Source of the DNA: Cardiocondyla obscurior
Lineage: Eukaryota > Arthropoda > Insecta > Hymenoptera > Formicidae
DNA length: 64,000 nucleotides
Reading direction: 5' to 3'
NCBI RefSeq assembly: GCF_019399895.1
Contig: NC_091881.1
Span: 3,412,501 to 3,476,500, forward strand
Shown here: positions 37,464 to 51,301 of the stretch, piece by piece
Position numbering within the stretch: the first letter of the stretch is position 1
Layout of the letters: every line of letters begins with the position of its first letter
Position numbers and translations under genes: made by a program
Notes under the pieces: model-generated
Seen by the model: the letters and a program-made list of their open reading frames with translations, nothing else
Told to the model about the DNA's origin: nothing
Database searches by the model: none

Positions 37464-37524
37464 CTGCGGAATCCAGAACAACGACGGGCGGCGCTACCAT
37501 TTTTATTTGTTATTCGAATTTCAG

Positions 37525-37606
37525 ACAGAAAGAAGAGAAAGCCGGCGGCGGCACCGTCTACCTTTGCCGCGTCTCTAATTTCTTCGTCCCCACAGGCTTC
37601 TATTGA
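37525..37606 (+). CDS. Possible terminal exon with nested acceptors
   Basis: The acceptor ttatttgttattcgaatttcag (AG at 37523-37524) opens a 26-codon frame starting QKEEKAGGGTVYLCRVSNFF and ending at TGA 37604-37606. A second good acceptor, ttcttcgtccccacag (AG at 37594-37595), lies inside it and opens a different 14-codon frame (ASIERFIASSNDIW) to TAG at 37638. Short frames and no identified partner keep this weak. Confidence 0.15.
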
Positions 37607-38549
37607 GAGATTTATAGCGAGCTCAAACGATATTTGGTAGTAGCTTTGAGACTATGTTTCTCTCTTATTTTACTTCCATTTCTTTTTATCTCACTTTTTC
37701 TTGCGCGGGTCCATACTCAATTGGCACTAAATTTTTTTTTTTTTAATTTTTCTCTTTTTTCTTCTCTGTCCGAACTTGATCCTTTAATTAAGAAACCCTA
37801 GTTAATATCTTGGTCCGCGTTTTAAATTTTTTTAGAAAACTAATAAATTATCAACATCAGGAAGCTGCAGAGTCATAATTGCGTGCGAAATTGTTGAGTC
37901 TATCGATCCACCAAATATTCGTTTACGAGTGCAGAGACGGTACGCAATTTCGTCGCGAACTACGCCTGTAAATTGAAATATAACAATGCCCTGTTGTCGG
38001 ATCAATTAAAATATAAATTGGACAAAGTTCGTGAATCACTCATTCCATGTGTCATGGAAAAAAAAAACAAAACAAAAAAAAACCCAAAAAAAACCGGGAG
38101 GAAAAAAAAGCGAAACTGTCGCCCTCGGAAATCTGTTTTACGAAGTCGGGATAATTATTAGAACGATGGAAAACCCGACTTTTTCACGTCGCAAAAATTT
38201 TTTCCGATTTTTTCAAATAGTTGCAAATTCATTCAATACGCCGATAAAAATAGCTTTTACCCTGGACGCGCTACGTTCGATACATTGAATGTGATTGCTC
38301 ACCAGCGCGAAGTCACTTTTTAAAGAGGAGATAAAGGACCAATTTAAATATATTGACGCGGCGCGAGCTCGTCGTATTTTCACGTTTTTCCAAAATAATT
38401 AGTTCGCGCAGAATTCGTAAAAGGACTTTTGCGGCGAAATGCAATTCTGCCGGGTAATTAAACGTTACACAAATCGAACGTACTAAGTTTCAAGGACGGC
38501 CGTGACTACAATCGCGGCACGCGATACAAAACGGTGCCCAAAACTCTCA

Positions 38550-38570
38550 GGGGGAGGGGGGGAAGGGGGG
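38550..38570 (+). repeat. G-quadruplex motif
   Basis: G runs of 5, 7 and 6 separated by A and AA allow four G3 runs with short loops. It lies in GC-rich DNA with no gene found nearby. Confidence 0.7.
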
Positions 38571-39281
38571 ACGAATGGCCGAGTGCCATGAAGGATAGTT
38601 AGAGATTAGAGAACGTTCTTTGACCCGCTCGACTGCGCCGTCGCCTTTACAAATGCCATTAAATTTGCCGCCGCTGCTGTGAACTTTTCCAACTTTTGGG
38701 ATAATGGAACCGGCGTGCCGGCGCGCGGTCGCGCGTGCTCGCGGTAATTTCGCGCTTATTCGGCTTTATTACCGTCGCGGCAATTATTGAAAAGTTTTCG
38801 CGCGCATCAAGACTGGACGGCAAGACCGCCCCCGACTGTCTTTCCACTTTGTGCGCGGGTGAATTCATTCGCGGAGCTTCGTGAAACTTAAACGTTTCTT
38901 TATTAGGCATGAATTGTCATCCTCCTGGAAAATTCAGCTTTTATGATATTAAAAGAGCTTCACAATTATGCATTTACGTATATAAATAACTAAGTAGGTA
39001 TATATATATTTCTGACAAAGTTCTTTTAACTTGAATTACTTTCAATACGTTCTAAGCCGTCGGCTTAAAATAGAACGCAGACAATAAACGGCAAAGAGGT
39101 GACAGGGGAGAAAAAGAATATATAAAATTTTTAATCAAAATAATTCTAAGAGCGCGCAGCGTTAAACGCGGTTGAGAAATAGGCGCTCTATCGCGAAACA
39201 TATCGTGTACCCGTAATTTCAATTTAAGCAACGTGTGTTTCGTGACGTGAATTCTCTCACGAGGTCTCTACCGGGTTCCAG

Positions 39282-39420
39282 GCGTGCCAAGTGGATGATC
39301 GTTGCGAAATCGCGAGTGCAACGCTCGAAATTACCCCCGAAGGAGGTGAACACAGCTGGCCCGGTCCGACGCGAGCGAATCTAAAACGGCGTCGCGGCGC
39401 CGTGCGCGCACCGCGAGAAG
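39282..39420 (+). CDS. Candidate internal exon, 139 bases
   Basis: The acceptor tctctaccgggttccag (AG at 39280-39281) and the donor GTAATC after GAGAAG (39421) bound a frame open in phase 0 for 46 codons and one base. It starts ACQVDDRCEIASATLEITPE and ends in a basic stretch with LKRRRG. The composition shifts from acidic/hydrophobic to arginine-rich, and no domain is recognised. The donor lacks a consensus G at position +5. The frame also continues past the donor to 39491, so an unspliced chance frame is an equal reading. Confidence 0.2.
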
Positions 39421-42400
39421 GTAATCAAATTAAACTCGCGAAGCGGGGGGAGAGCGTAAAGAAAGCCGTAAATGTACGATGCATAAATTAGCATCGCGGC
39501 GGGTGCTGCTGCGCCACCTAAACGCAACGTTACATACCCGGGGCTCGCCCTGCAAATTGCCGGCTTACGCACTTTCCATAAATTAAGGGTAAAATGATAA
39601 CGACGGTCCGTGCTGTCGATCGCGATAATCGCGCGGGAAAAGTCCAGGCACCGATAAACCCCCCCAATCGTTTCTCTTTCTCTCTTTCTCTCTCGCGTTT
39701 TATTGCCGCATCGCTGCGAAAATGCGTGATCCGATTTTCGCAACGTGCGTCGTGGCCGGATTATGGAAACATTCTGGCGTGCACCGCCCGATCGAGGAAG
39801 ATTTATCGCGATTGTAACACGCGGCTGTCAAAAGCTATTTTCGTCCCGCTCACTCGTATTCTCTCTCTTTTTCTTTCGCTCTCTTTTCCTGCATCCCTCT
39901 CGTTGCGCTCGCATCGCCATAAGTCATGCACGTTTGCCCTCTTTTTTTAATCCAGTACTTGTTCGGGCAATTTAACATTCCTGCGCTCCACAAGTTCCCG
40001 AATAAACTATGAATAAACATTAGATTTATGGACATTTTATATTATTACTCAAATGTGATAGCGTACACATGGTTATCGGAATAGTAAATCAGTGTCGAGT
40101 GTCTAGCTCAATATTTTCGGCTGTTGAACGTATGAAAAGGAGATGTATGTTTTGATAATTAAACAATCTTTTTGGTATGTAATTTTTGGAGAGCGAGAAG
40201 AAAAAAAAATTTATAAAAGATAAAAAGACATTAAAAATTCGAAACATTTGTTTCAAGTAAGAATAGAAATAAAATAAAATAAGTGGATAATAAAGAAAGC
40301 ACTATAAACGTTCCACCGAGCGCGATAAAGAAAATAAATTTTGTGTAGTAAATAACTTGATCACTAAATTCCCCAATATCGGTGCGGTAAACGAATAATT
40401 TGTGGCCGAAGCAGGTGTCTCAGGCGCACAAAACGTCGATTCGTTTTACATGGCTGTCGAACTTACTTATTGTTTCGATTATAAAATAGCTTAATTTAAT
40501 GTGGAAAAAAAAGGGGAGGGTGATTTTGTCTTGAATTGTATTAATCGCTCACAAACGGAAAAGGTAGATTTTTTGCCCACTGGTGTAATAAATAAATCTG
40601 TCCAGAACACTGTAAACGTGATGTACGAGGAACTTTCCAATATATCGCAATCTCAAATGTTCGAGCGATTTTGTTACTAAATAATAATTGTTATTAAATT
40701 ATAAAATTTATTATTGACGACAGCTTCTCGTAGATGATTAATTTTATGATCGCTTGTTTTATCTTTACTATTAAGAGACACGTATCAAAATTTAATTCAA
40801 TATTACTATTATTTTAACTAATCTGTAAAATGTACATATTAAATTACGGATTCGATTATAAAAATATGTACCGTGCAAATGTAGAAGTTCTTCCTACTGC
40901 AGTACGATATTGCATTACGTTCGACATTGTTTATGACGGAGCTTTTTGCGATCGATCGTTCCCGACTACTTCGTCGTATCGTTATTATTAAACGACGTTT
41001 TCGCGAAGGAGGTACACGGGAATCGATCGGCCGTTCGTACGGGAGAGGTCGAAGAGAATTCTCCGGCGAATCCACGATGGCTCGGAAATTGGCCAATCTT
41101 TGGCCGTGCAGGCGCGGGCAAAATCTCTCTGTGGCGGTGCCTGAGATTGCCAGAGCCGCGGTTTTTCTCCACGCTTAACGGTCCACGTACTACGATTGGC
41201 TTCTGCGACGAGCTTTTCGGCCGAGCACGCGACAGTCGACGCAAACTCTCTTTTTATTTTTTTTTTTCTCTTTTTTCTTTTTTTTTCTTCGCCTCTTTAT
41301 CCCTCTTACTCTTTATCCCTAGTCTTCAACCTGGCTACGGATTTTACAAACGCGAATAGCAAATAGATTACCATTGTATGCGAATCGACGGATACTTGGC
41401 GATTTTGTGTCATTCCGCTAGGAAACGAGTTCTACCTTCAAATTGACCGGCATTATCCGAAAAGCCTATCTCGACAGTCACGAGACTGTGTTGCATGTTA
41501 CGTGGATTTGAATCGCATATTTTCGACGAACTCGCGTAATAACGATCTTTAATAAATTCAGACGGTAATATAAAAGGGGAAGCTTCAATTGTCAGGAATT
41601 GTCAAGGAAATAATAGCGAAAAAATAAAAATGACAAGTAGATTGCAGAATTTTAATTTGCGCAATGTTTGGGGACATTCTTTAAAGTATACAATACACAT
41701 TTTTAAGATGCAACGATTACGTCGAGATCAGACAATAACGGGGAGAGTTACAGAACTGGCGTTTCGTTGATTTTTCCATTGTGCATTTGGCAGAACGGGA
41801 GCAATAGGCGAGCTCGCGTTTCAACGAGCTTCCTCTTCGTAGAAATTGCAAATCGACGCTGCACATTTCGCGGTGACACATCGCGTTTGCCGGACGCGCA
41901 TACGCGCGCATTCCGTAATCTGACCCAAATCTCAAAACGAGTGCGCGAAGAATCCGCTTGTACTGTCGCAGATGTCGGTCTCATCTGCCAAATGAAGCGC
42001 GACGGAGGGCGCCAGTCGAGAGAGATCGCCGTCGCGATTCACGCGCAATGACTCGCGCAAACGGTTTTGCCATAAACACCGCTTGCGCGCGTGCATGTGC
42101 CGTCGCGCATAAAAACATCAGCACGTAAATCGAGTTTAAAAGAACAGCGTAGATCAATTTATAAACTATTTAAGCGTATACCGTTGATCGCGGACAAACC
42201 CGCTCGCCTATCTTCATTACGGCATTATAAAACATGGAGGTGAATGTAAAAGAGCAATTTTCCATTTAATCTCGCATTCTTTTTTTCGCTCAAATTTATG
42301 TCGCAACTATATCGCGGCTTAAAATACGTTTCTCTAGCACCGCAAAATATTTCAACCTATTCGCAACTTCGTCCGAAAAATTTTTCGAGACAAAAGTCTT

Positions 42401-44527
42401 CGGAAACTTCGCACCTTTTTGTTTTATCAGCGAGTTTGCGCTCGTTATTAAAAACGCGTTACGTGCGGACTGCCCGCAAAGGCGACATGTAATTAAATAT
42501 ATTTTAGTCCGGTTTGATATCAACGAAAAGAAAAAAAAAAAATCAACGATGCCGCCTGATAAGCACCCTCTCGCGATGGCGCGGGGGGACAAAAGCTTGA
42601 GTCAGTCATAAATCAATCCCGGGTGCGATTTACTTTGTTGGCGATGCGCCAGCCGAACGACGAACGGAATCCCGGGGCCAAACGATTTCTTCATCCTTCT
42701 TTCATATACCTGCCGACAGAATCTTTTATCCGGTACTTCGTCATAAGGCTCACCGCCGGGAAATCCGGATAAGGCGCATCATCGTCGGAATAATCGATTA
42801 GTATCGCGACAGCCGGCACCACGTGTAAGTCGACGGCGCGAAATATGGCATTCCCCTAACGACCTAAATTTAGTATCTCGAGAACGACGCTGTCAATGTC
42901 ATTCTGAAATTTACGGATGGTATTTCGTAAATAACACTTCATGTTACTTTGACGAGCTCCATTTTTTATGCTTTTCAGTCTCGATGATGTTTTATTTAAG
43001 AGTGAATATTAAAAGTCACGTTTACCGAAAAAAAAAAAAAACTTATCTGTTACTTTATTAAATTACTCGATAAAATTGGCAAAAAGTGACATAAAGTATT
43101 GGAAATATAGATATCTTTTTTTTTTTTTTTTAGTAAAAGATATATAATAAAAAAATTTTTTTATTTAATTAGAACATAATTTGTGTGGTAAATAATTTTC
43201 GATATGACAGGCAAAAATATTTTTCGCGATTGATCTTGACAATTTAAATACACAAAATATACCAACTTTATTCTTGCTCGATCTGCGATCTTCGAGGTTT
43301 CGCGAAAATCGAGGATATACCTCATGATTTTTTTTGTGCGGACGTATTTTGAACGTCGGTGTGATTAAAGCTTACCCGCGTCTCGTGAATTTGTATTGTT
43401 TTTGCGATTTTTATACGTCGTTGCTGATTGCGCTAATTTTTACGATGTGCTTTGCATTACTTTCGTTATCGCTATCGTGAGCAAATATTCATCCCCAAAG
43501 CCATTACAGCGCCTTTGCATTAACACCGTTGCTAATTACGCCTCTGCACGCGTGGCGTTATTAAAATTGCTGCAATTACCACGGGCGTTCGTAAAAATGG
43601 CGCGTTCGTTGCCGGATAAAGCGTCATCCAAGACAGTATTTTAGGATTAACGCGAGACAGTAGCCGCGAGCAACAAAAGTGCGGTTCGCGACGGAAGAGA
43701 TATCGCGTTTAACAGTCCTCTCTCCGCCACCAAGTCCCCGAGAGGCTCAATAAAAAAAATATCACTCGGAGCAACTCCCTCGCCGATATCGATCGACCTC
43801 GGAATTAACCGCATATATATCGAGGGACGTGGGGAACGGGGAGAAAGAGAGAAAAAAAGCGGAGAGTTGTAACCAGATATGTGGTCCCCATAAGTCATAA
43901 AGAAATAATAATAGAAAAATTGAATAAAATAACAAACAATAAAATAAAATAAAAAAAAATATTAATCGAGAAGCGTTATCTGAACAAATGCAAATTAATT
44001 CAAATCTCATTGATTTTCAACGTAAAAGCGAGACGATCGCTTGACAACGGTATCGGCTTAACAACGGCTGATAAACGACGAGAAAAAGGTAGGCTCCGCT
44101 TTAAGAGCGGCAGAGAGTCGCCCGCGGCACCGGGCCAGTGAGAGCACGAAGGGTTGGTTACCCTTCGCTCGTGTCTCGAGGGCACAACCGAGTCGGTGAC
44201 AGGAAAGGGGTTACGAGAGAGAAAAAGAGAGGGAGGGAGAAGGAAAACGTATTTTTGTACAAGGGAATTTCATAAAAAGTACAACATAACTGGTGATGGA
44301 CAACAATCGTTGCGTTTGATTTGTGAACGGAATGGATCGCGGTCGCGCTGCACCCGGCTGCTTCGCGCATTCGAAGTCGCGCGCAAGATTTCCGATCATC
44401 GCGGGGGTGCCTCATCTGGCCGCTCCTCAAGATTTCCGTCGGGTCGATTTAGCAGCTTATTACGGGTGTTTCAAGATCTCCGCTCGTGTTTTATTCCGTT
44501 CCGTCGGTTCTATCTGTAATGTAACTC

Positions 44528-44588
44528 GTTAATTTAAGTTAAATTAAGTTAATTTAAGTTATTTTTAGTTAATTTTAGTTAAATGTAG
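44528..44588. repeat. 10-bp tandem repeat, six copies
   Basis: The units gttaatttaa, gttaaattaa, gttaatttaa, gttattttta, gttaatttta and gttaaatgta follow without gaps. Each starts with GTTA and differs by one to three bases from the consensus. The period is close to one turn of the helix, so the short A/T tracts are in phase, a pattern associated with curved DNA. Curvature is inferred. Confidence 0.85.
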
Positions 44589-47500
44589 CGTTACTTTGCG
44601 ATTCTTTCTCGTGTCTAGTTGCGGCGTTCTTTGTAATAAGACAGTAACATAAAAAAGAAAATTTCTTCAATTTCGGATTACTAACATAACATTATTAATA
44701 ATTATTAAATATGAAAATTGTTAAAAAGAGTGAAAGGCTGTTTAGCTCGAGGTATCTTTAAAGCGTTAAAAAAAAAAAATAGTAATAAATCTTTCTCTCA
44801 TTTTTTTTTAACGACGCAGTCTACAGTGACAATTGTTTTCAGCGTAAGTAGCTGTAGAGGAACTTCAAGCGTTGCGAAAAACTGCACCGTGTCATTAAAC
44901 GAATCGCCCTAGTCTAACTCGCGGCAGCTACTCGTTTATTCAAAACACTCGAGCGTAAAGTTTTGTAATACGGCCACGAACATTCCGCGCACTCGAAATT
45001 GCCATGTGTATGCATCAGGTATAAAACAAAAAAAAAAAAAAAAAATACGCTACCTTACTTAGCGCATCTATCATAAAAACTTGCGAAAGCACCTGAGCCC
45101 CGAAAACGGAGTAAACAGAATAATGAAGCTTATAGGGGACAGCGTGTGTCGATCGTTCCGGAGAGAATGCCACCGCGAAAAACTCACTTCGGCAATATTC
45201 GCGTTAACGCGCCGGTAAATTGTCGGCTCTTCGCCGCGACAGAAATCGACGTCCGGTCGGAGAATTAATCTCGTTTTCCTGGAAAAACGTGAGCGAGAGC
45301 CACGATAATAGGAATGACGGTCGACCCACTTTACTTGAATGGCCGCGCGCCACGCTCGTGCTTAATATCGGCGATAAATAAGCATTACGTCGCCTGTACT
45401 CTTTATGGGAAGGCGCGATCCGCGGCCGGCCTTCGTCAGCTTCAAAGTTGCGTTACCTTCGAAACGGTTGTCGCATGCCACTAAGAATTACCCCTCCCGC
45501 ATTATTTTTCCCTCCGCCTCACTTAGCAGGAATGACACAAAGCTCTGAGAAATTTATACGATTTATCACGGCAGATCATGGATAGTTCGATGAAATATAC
45601 GAAATAAGTAGGAGCATCTATTACGTAATGCATACTACGATCTATCATCTTGTTAGAAAAAAAAAGTTGTCCCGTAAACTTTTTTCAAAAAAAAAAAAAA
45701 TAAAAGAATCTATTACATTACATTTTTATCTAGCTGCTTTCAAGAGAGATTATCAATTATTTTCATCTTCTTTTGCTCGCCTTCTTAAAACGGAAATCAA
45801 ACGTCAATATGCATTTATTTTAAAACGAATTTTGCGACTTGAAAACCGAAACTGTCGCCTGTTATTAAGTTCTTTTCAATTAATTTAGAATTTTTATCTC
45901 GAGAAATAAACTGTCGCGTTGATGAGTATATTGAAATACATTTTGACAAATATTTCACTATTATGAAACTTTTATATAGCTACCGGAGACAAAGATCGGA
46001 AAATATTGCGAGTTAAACGCAAGTAAAATTAATTCGTGTATCGTATACATTTTTTTTCATCCGCAGATAGCTTGTATTTTAGACTATTTAAATAGTGACG
46101 ATGTTTCCTCAGCGGATTTCACGTCGCGCTAAATCAATCTTCAAGTCGGCACGGATTTCCTTTCACAAAGTGCAGTTCCGAATAATGTATACCATTTATC
46201 TCGCTTGTAATAATACGATTTTGCTCTATCGCGACATATTATCCGTTACGCGATACACTGCGATAAACAGCCATCTCATACTACATAAATTATGTCTGGA
46301 TTACAGCTTTTAAAATGTAACTTTTTGACGTCAAATATTATGTTTTAGTGTCGGCAAAAAAAAATTAAAGCGAATAAAAAGAAAAAGGCTATCGAATAAT
46401 CTTTATTCGTAAAAGGAGATGGACGGTTCTCTCGCAAGACTGCGCGTAGAAAATAGCCACGTGAATAGTCGTCGTTGTCAACAGGTATAATTTTAGCCGG
46501 AGATTATTAATGTCGATAACAACAATTATCTCGGATATAATGCACGAGGTGTGCAAACGCAGGTAGCGAAAGTGTACCAAGTATTGCGATGTTTAGCACC
46601 GCTTAATCGCGGTTGATCGCCACATGACGTGCCAGTTCGTCATAAGTTTATTCTTACTGTCGTGCTGCGAAGTGATTTAAACCGCTTTAGACAAGTTGCC
46701 CTTCGTCGAAGAGATACATCGCGCACTTTGTATTTCGCGAAACGCGAAAATGAGCGAGGACTACTTTACAGATAAACGTTAAGCACTCGCTTAGCTTGAA
46801 ATTATCTTTTAAAATTAGAATTTTTTATTTTTTTTTTTTTAATTCTTAAGATGTGCATGTTTTATTTAGCCGCGTTACATTTCAGATATAACGCTTTTAA
46901 AACTTACACGTTATTAATAAAAAAAAAAAAGCAATAAACTGCAAAAAGTTCTTAATTATCATTTATATACATAATGCATCTAAATGATGTTGAAGTCGTT
47001 GGGAAAAGACGAATTACTCTTTGTCGAAGGGCATCGTACTTCTCTCGCAACTTTAGACAAAAATCTACTTTAGATCGTCGACAACGAAAACTCTCCGGAA
47101 TGATAACTATCCAACATTTCTAGTGAACTCTTTAGGAGTCACTCGTACCTTTATTTCGCGCGCGATTAAGAACACTCTGCTAACTTTTAACAATCATCCC
47201 AGGCTGCTTCCTCGCCGGGTTTTAAGAACTCGTACAAACGTCGAGCGGGCGCTTCCGGAAGTGCGCCTCATCGAAGAGTCTGACTTTACTCGGGGATCCT
47301 CCGCGGTGTGACGGGGGAAAGGGCGCGGGACAGTTAGATCAAGAGCGAGAACGTAAACTACTTCGTAATCCGTACTTTTCTCCTTTTGCCATCGTGCGAC
47401 AAAAGCAAGTATACGTACTTTCCGCAGCGAAATATGAAGCGTCTAAAAAGGGCACGATGAAAGTTAACAAAGTACATGGGATCAAAAGTAAGCGCAGCTG

Positions 47501-48606
47501 CGTAAGAATTTCTTGAAAGCAAGAGAAAGGTTTTTGCGTGGAAACATTATGAAAATAATATATACTCATCTACTCTAAGCATCCACTTGAAAGATACTCC
47601 TTTTTTTTTTATATCGAGCGTTTAACAACGTCCGCCGATCGCAATCGAGATATCTGAATTAATAATTAAATTAATAATAGTCTGAAAGGATAACCCTTTT
47701 ACTTTTCAAACTTCGATAAACTACAAAATATAGGTCTTCCGTCGTTTCTAACTATTCCATAAACTTATTCGAAGCTTATTAAAATAGAAAAGCTTTCCGC
47801 GAGAACGCTTACTTCTGTTAAATAATAAAGCGCATTTAAATCTTCATTAAAAGAAAGAATAATTTTATTATTTGCTCGAGTTATCAAGTTTAAAAGCTGC
47901 TTTGTTTCTAAAAAAAAAAAAGAAAAAGAAAGTGTATATTTTATCTCTTTACATATATAATTTAAAAAAGATAGATAGAGCAAGATGCTAATCGAGCGAT
48001 TCAAATCATCGACGATCTCACCGGATGTTCCGCGAGATGGACACGCGGTGTGGACGAGCTGACGATCTAATTATCACAAGCGGGCAATGACGATAGAATC
48101 AACGAACGCACCCATACGACGGCACCACCCACAATCGGGTAGCAAGCGATCATTCTGCGTTCTGAATAGACGGCTAACTGTTACGAATTCCGGAATTTGT
48201 CATCATCCTTTTCCAACTGTTTTTCCTGACATTTATTTTACATTTATAAATCCGTATAATTTTACATTTGCAAAACTGTCGTTTCCCGTTATGCATATTA
48301 CTCTCGTATTTCCGCGAAAAATTTTACATATATTAAATTCTTTAAATCGCGAAGTACGCTTGAGCCTGTATCTCATTCTTACGAAATATCGAATCCACAG
48401 ATCGCAGTAAAGCATTACCTCTCCTTTTTTTATTTTTTTTTTATTTTTTTTAACGTCTTCGTTTTATTCGTAGCACGCGGAAGCGATAAGGGCGCGTCTT
48501 ACACAAGGGAACTGCGATATCTTTGTAATACCAAAGCCGGACGCAATTTAGCAAATATCCCGATGCAGGAGACGTAGGAGAGCGCCGCGCGTGCATCACG
48601 AGCCGT

Positions 48607-48660
48607 GGGCTCTATAAAACGCAACGAACCCCACCCGATGCGCGGGCTCGATGAAGCGTG
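48607..48660 (+). promoter_or_regulatory. Possible TATA-type core promoter
   Basis: ctataaaa (about 48611-48618) stands in a GC-rich, CpG-dense island. A start site would fall near 48640 (gcgcgggctcg). No clear initiator or downstream element and no coding exon follows within a few hundred bases. A strong minus-strand donor, GTAAGTGTG, is at 48819, so the island may instead hold a minus-strand first exon. Confidence 0.15.
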
Positions 48661-49007
48661 TCTTGAGCATTATTGCGATCGTCGTAGCACGTTGAGCACA
48701 ACGCTCGCGGGACCCTCCTCATCTCGCGGCCTCGGCGATTCCTCCTCTCGACGTTCGCGCTCGGCTACGACGTGAATTTACACGGCTAATACGCGCGACC
48801 GATACGAATTCACACTTACCGCTGATCAAACCCACGATCGAGTCGCGTTTGCAAGACCCGGCAGAGGATCGACAAGTATTTTTAACGCCACCGCCGTCAC
48901 GAAGTTCCGCTCGAGGTGAGCGAAAAAAAAATCTGACGTAGACGCGTAATCGCATTCAGGGATCGTTATATCTAGTGCATGTATTCCATCAGTATCCGTC
49001 ATTTGGG

Positions 49008-49024
49008 CGCGTGTAATACACGCG
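49008..49024. repeat. 17-bp inverted repeat
   Basis: cgcgtgta, a single A, then tacacgcg: a perfect 8-bp inverted repeat with a one-base centre. It resembles a dimeric protein-binding site more than an RNA hairpin. No neighbour gene is supported. Confidence 0.6.
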
Positions 49025-50353
49025 ACCTGCCATAATTATCAGATATGTCACTCTCGGCGGCGTGAGAGAAAAAAAAAAAGTTAACGCCGTAAAAATTACA
49101 AGCCGAGGTCGTTTGCGTCGTGTAAATGTTAGTTTGAAAAGCTCGCTTAAACGTTACTTTTTGCATAAACGAGATATATATTTTTACTTGCACGACGGCT
49201 ATAAGAAGCGTTTACTTCCGATAAGCAAAATTAACATTCAATCTCTCCTTACAATATTCGTAACAATTTGAATAATTACAAAGAGGTTTTTATTAATAAC
49301 ACACTGTTTTATTAATCATATAAATAAGAAGAATAATTTGAGTGTTAATTAAAAGTAAGGCAACGAAAGATGTAAATTAAAAAAGAAAAAAAAAAGTCCC
49401 GTTTGATAGGTAAATTCCTTAAAATCTCAATCAATTTATCTTAAACGAAAATTCGATATATAAAACGTAATTACAAAGTTTAACAGCGGAACTTTTAAGA
49501 CATTAAATTTAGCCGTATAAATTGAATTAAGAAGGCTTTTCTCCTATGATTAGTTAATTAAATGGACTTAAACAGACTTTCAATTTCGCGGCATAATTAA
49601 CAAGACATTTCGAAACAAGTGCTCGCCGAGGGAAAAATCGCTTCCAAAGTCATCAAGGAGCGAGACGAGAAGAAGCTCACGTCGGTTCCCTGAGACATTA
49701 TTTCACCTAATGACATAAATAGCCTTACCGTGTCTGTTCAACGTGGATACCGGCGGAAATCTCGTTCTTACTTTGTTCACGAACCGATGCTACGTTACGT
49801 TATGCGCTTGTCTCGCCTGTGTGCACAAGTTAAATCCCATTGCAATTTTAATAGAACGATACGCACCACACGTGGGAAGCCTGCAAACATCGACGGTGTT
49901 TCTTTACAACGCGACGCGTAACCGATCCTTCAATTTGCCACCACTTTTACCCCTTTTCATTAAATCCTCTCGTTATACACCCCGCCGGCCGTGCGCGCAA
50001 ACATCGATGCATATAAAAGTGAACGGGCCCGACGCCGAGGTCGTAACCGCATTTAATTAAAAGCGCTCGTTACCGCCGTCGCTCGCATACCGCCGCGGAT
50101 CCATCGCCGGTTAATGCGCCCGCCAGAAAAAAAAAAAAAGTCCGGATTCGCCGTCATATCGCGATTTTCGCAGTGAAATTATGCAGCTGTCAGTCGCGCG
50201 TCAACGCGCGCCCGTTCTCCGCCACTGCTTCATCCCCCTGCCGATAAAAGTGGCGAACAAACGTTTGCGCGCGCAAATTTCACATTCGCGCGCGAATATA
50301 ATTATCGTGAAAGGGTCGCTGATTGGGATCGGTCGGCGCCCGGTAATTCACTC

Positions 50354-50373
50354 CGGAGTGTCACAACACTCCG
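50354..50373. repeat. 8-bp stem hairpin with 4-base loop
   Basis: cggagtgt, loop caca, acactccg. Perfect pairing, but the stem is too short for a microRNA precursor, and there is no U tract to suggest a terminator; it is in any case eukaryotic DNA. Confidence 0.6.
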
Positions 50374-51301
50374 TCACCGTTTCAGATTTTCCGACTGCGT
50401 TACCGCCACACCACTTTTCCCCGGGTGGGATTACGAAACAAATATTTGCGGCTTAATAAGGCAGTTGAAAATATTTTAACAGGCGCTTTTCATATTCGAC
50501 TACACGAATTTATTATATACTTTTCACGGCGTTGATTCGCGAACGCAATTTCTTAACATGATCCGATACAAACGCCGGAGATTTATTTTTTCTTTTTTTT
50601 ATAGATATAAACGACAGTTCCGATTTGTGTCTCTCAATTCTACCGACATAAAAATTCATAAACATAAATGCGAGCGGAGCATAAGTCGAACGATTTACGA
50701 GCGTAATCTATTTTCTAGTTACGAGCGCCATTTCGGCGGGCAACTTCCGAAAAGCGGATTTCGCGTAAAATCGCAACAACAATTGAAATGCCCGGGCACG
50801 TTGGGGGGATGAAAGCATTTTTTTTAATGCGGCGCGAGAGGTAGCTTTACCGAAAAGCTCTGCGTACTTAGGTACCACGGTGCAGGGACGATCTGAAAGC
50901 CTGGTCCGAAAGCACGGCCGGTGTAACCGGCAGATGCCATTATTTATCCATTCTCCGGTCACGGCGAATCCCACGGGATATATCCGGGTGTACGCGGTGT
51001 AATCGCGACGATGCCATATTCCCACCGCTTGCGACACGTTCGTGCGCTGGCGGAGCAAAAGAATCGACCTTTTCAATGGCGCCGAATAAAAGGAAAGCTC
51101 TTCCCTAATAGGTAATTTCTTCATGTTTGCCTTGTACATCTGCACCTACGTGCGCAGCCATTCATTACGATACGCTAGACCTAGGAATGAATAGAAACCC
51201 CCCCCCGTCTCTCCCTTTTCTTCATTGTTATCTTCGCGCGTTTTGTAGTGAACCGAGAGCAGCGTTATTCGGCGGTAAAAAGATCGGGTAATTGTGTTTC
51301 A

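Noticed and set aside
39347..39359. 13-base match (tgaacacagctgg) to the 5' end of the insect microRNA miR-317
   Set aside because: The match stops after base 13 and I see no complementary arm within 80 bases, so no hairpin precursor. The miR-317 sequence is from memory. It also falls in a candidate coding exon.
41323..41421. Good acceptor (ctctttatccctag) followed by a 32-codon frame on the + strand
   Set aside because: The frame is too short to be informative and no partner exon is seen. Left as a splice-like motif after a T/C tract.
45188..45290. Minus-strand GTGAGTTTT donor with a short open frame upstream
   Set aside because: No convincing acceptor. GTRAG sites are expected about a hundred times per strand in 64 kb.
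48817..48955. Minus-strand GTAAGTGTG donor in a CpG-rich island
   Set aside because: The frame that looks most protein-like upstream (RNFVTAVALKILVDPLPG) stops before the donor, so it cannot be spliced there. A non-coding first exon remains possible but unsupported.
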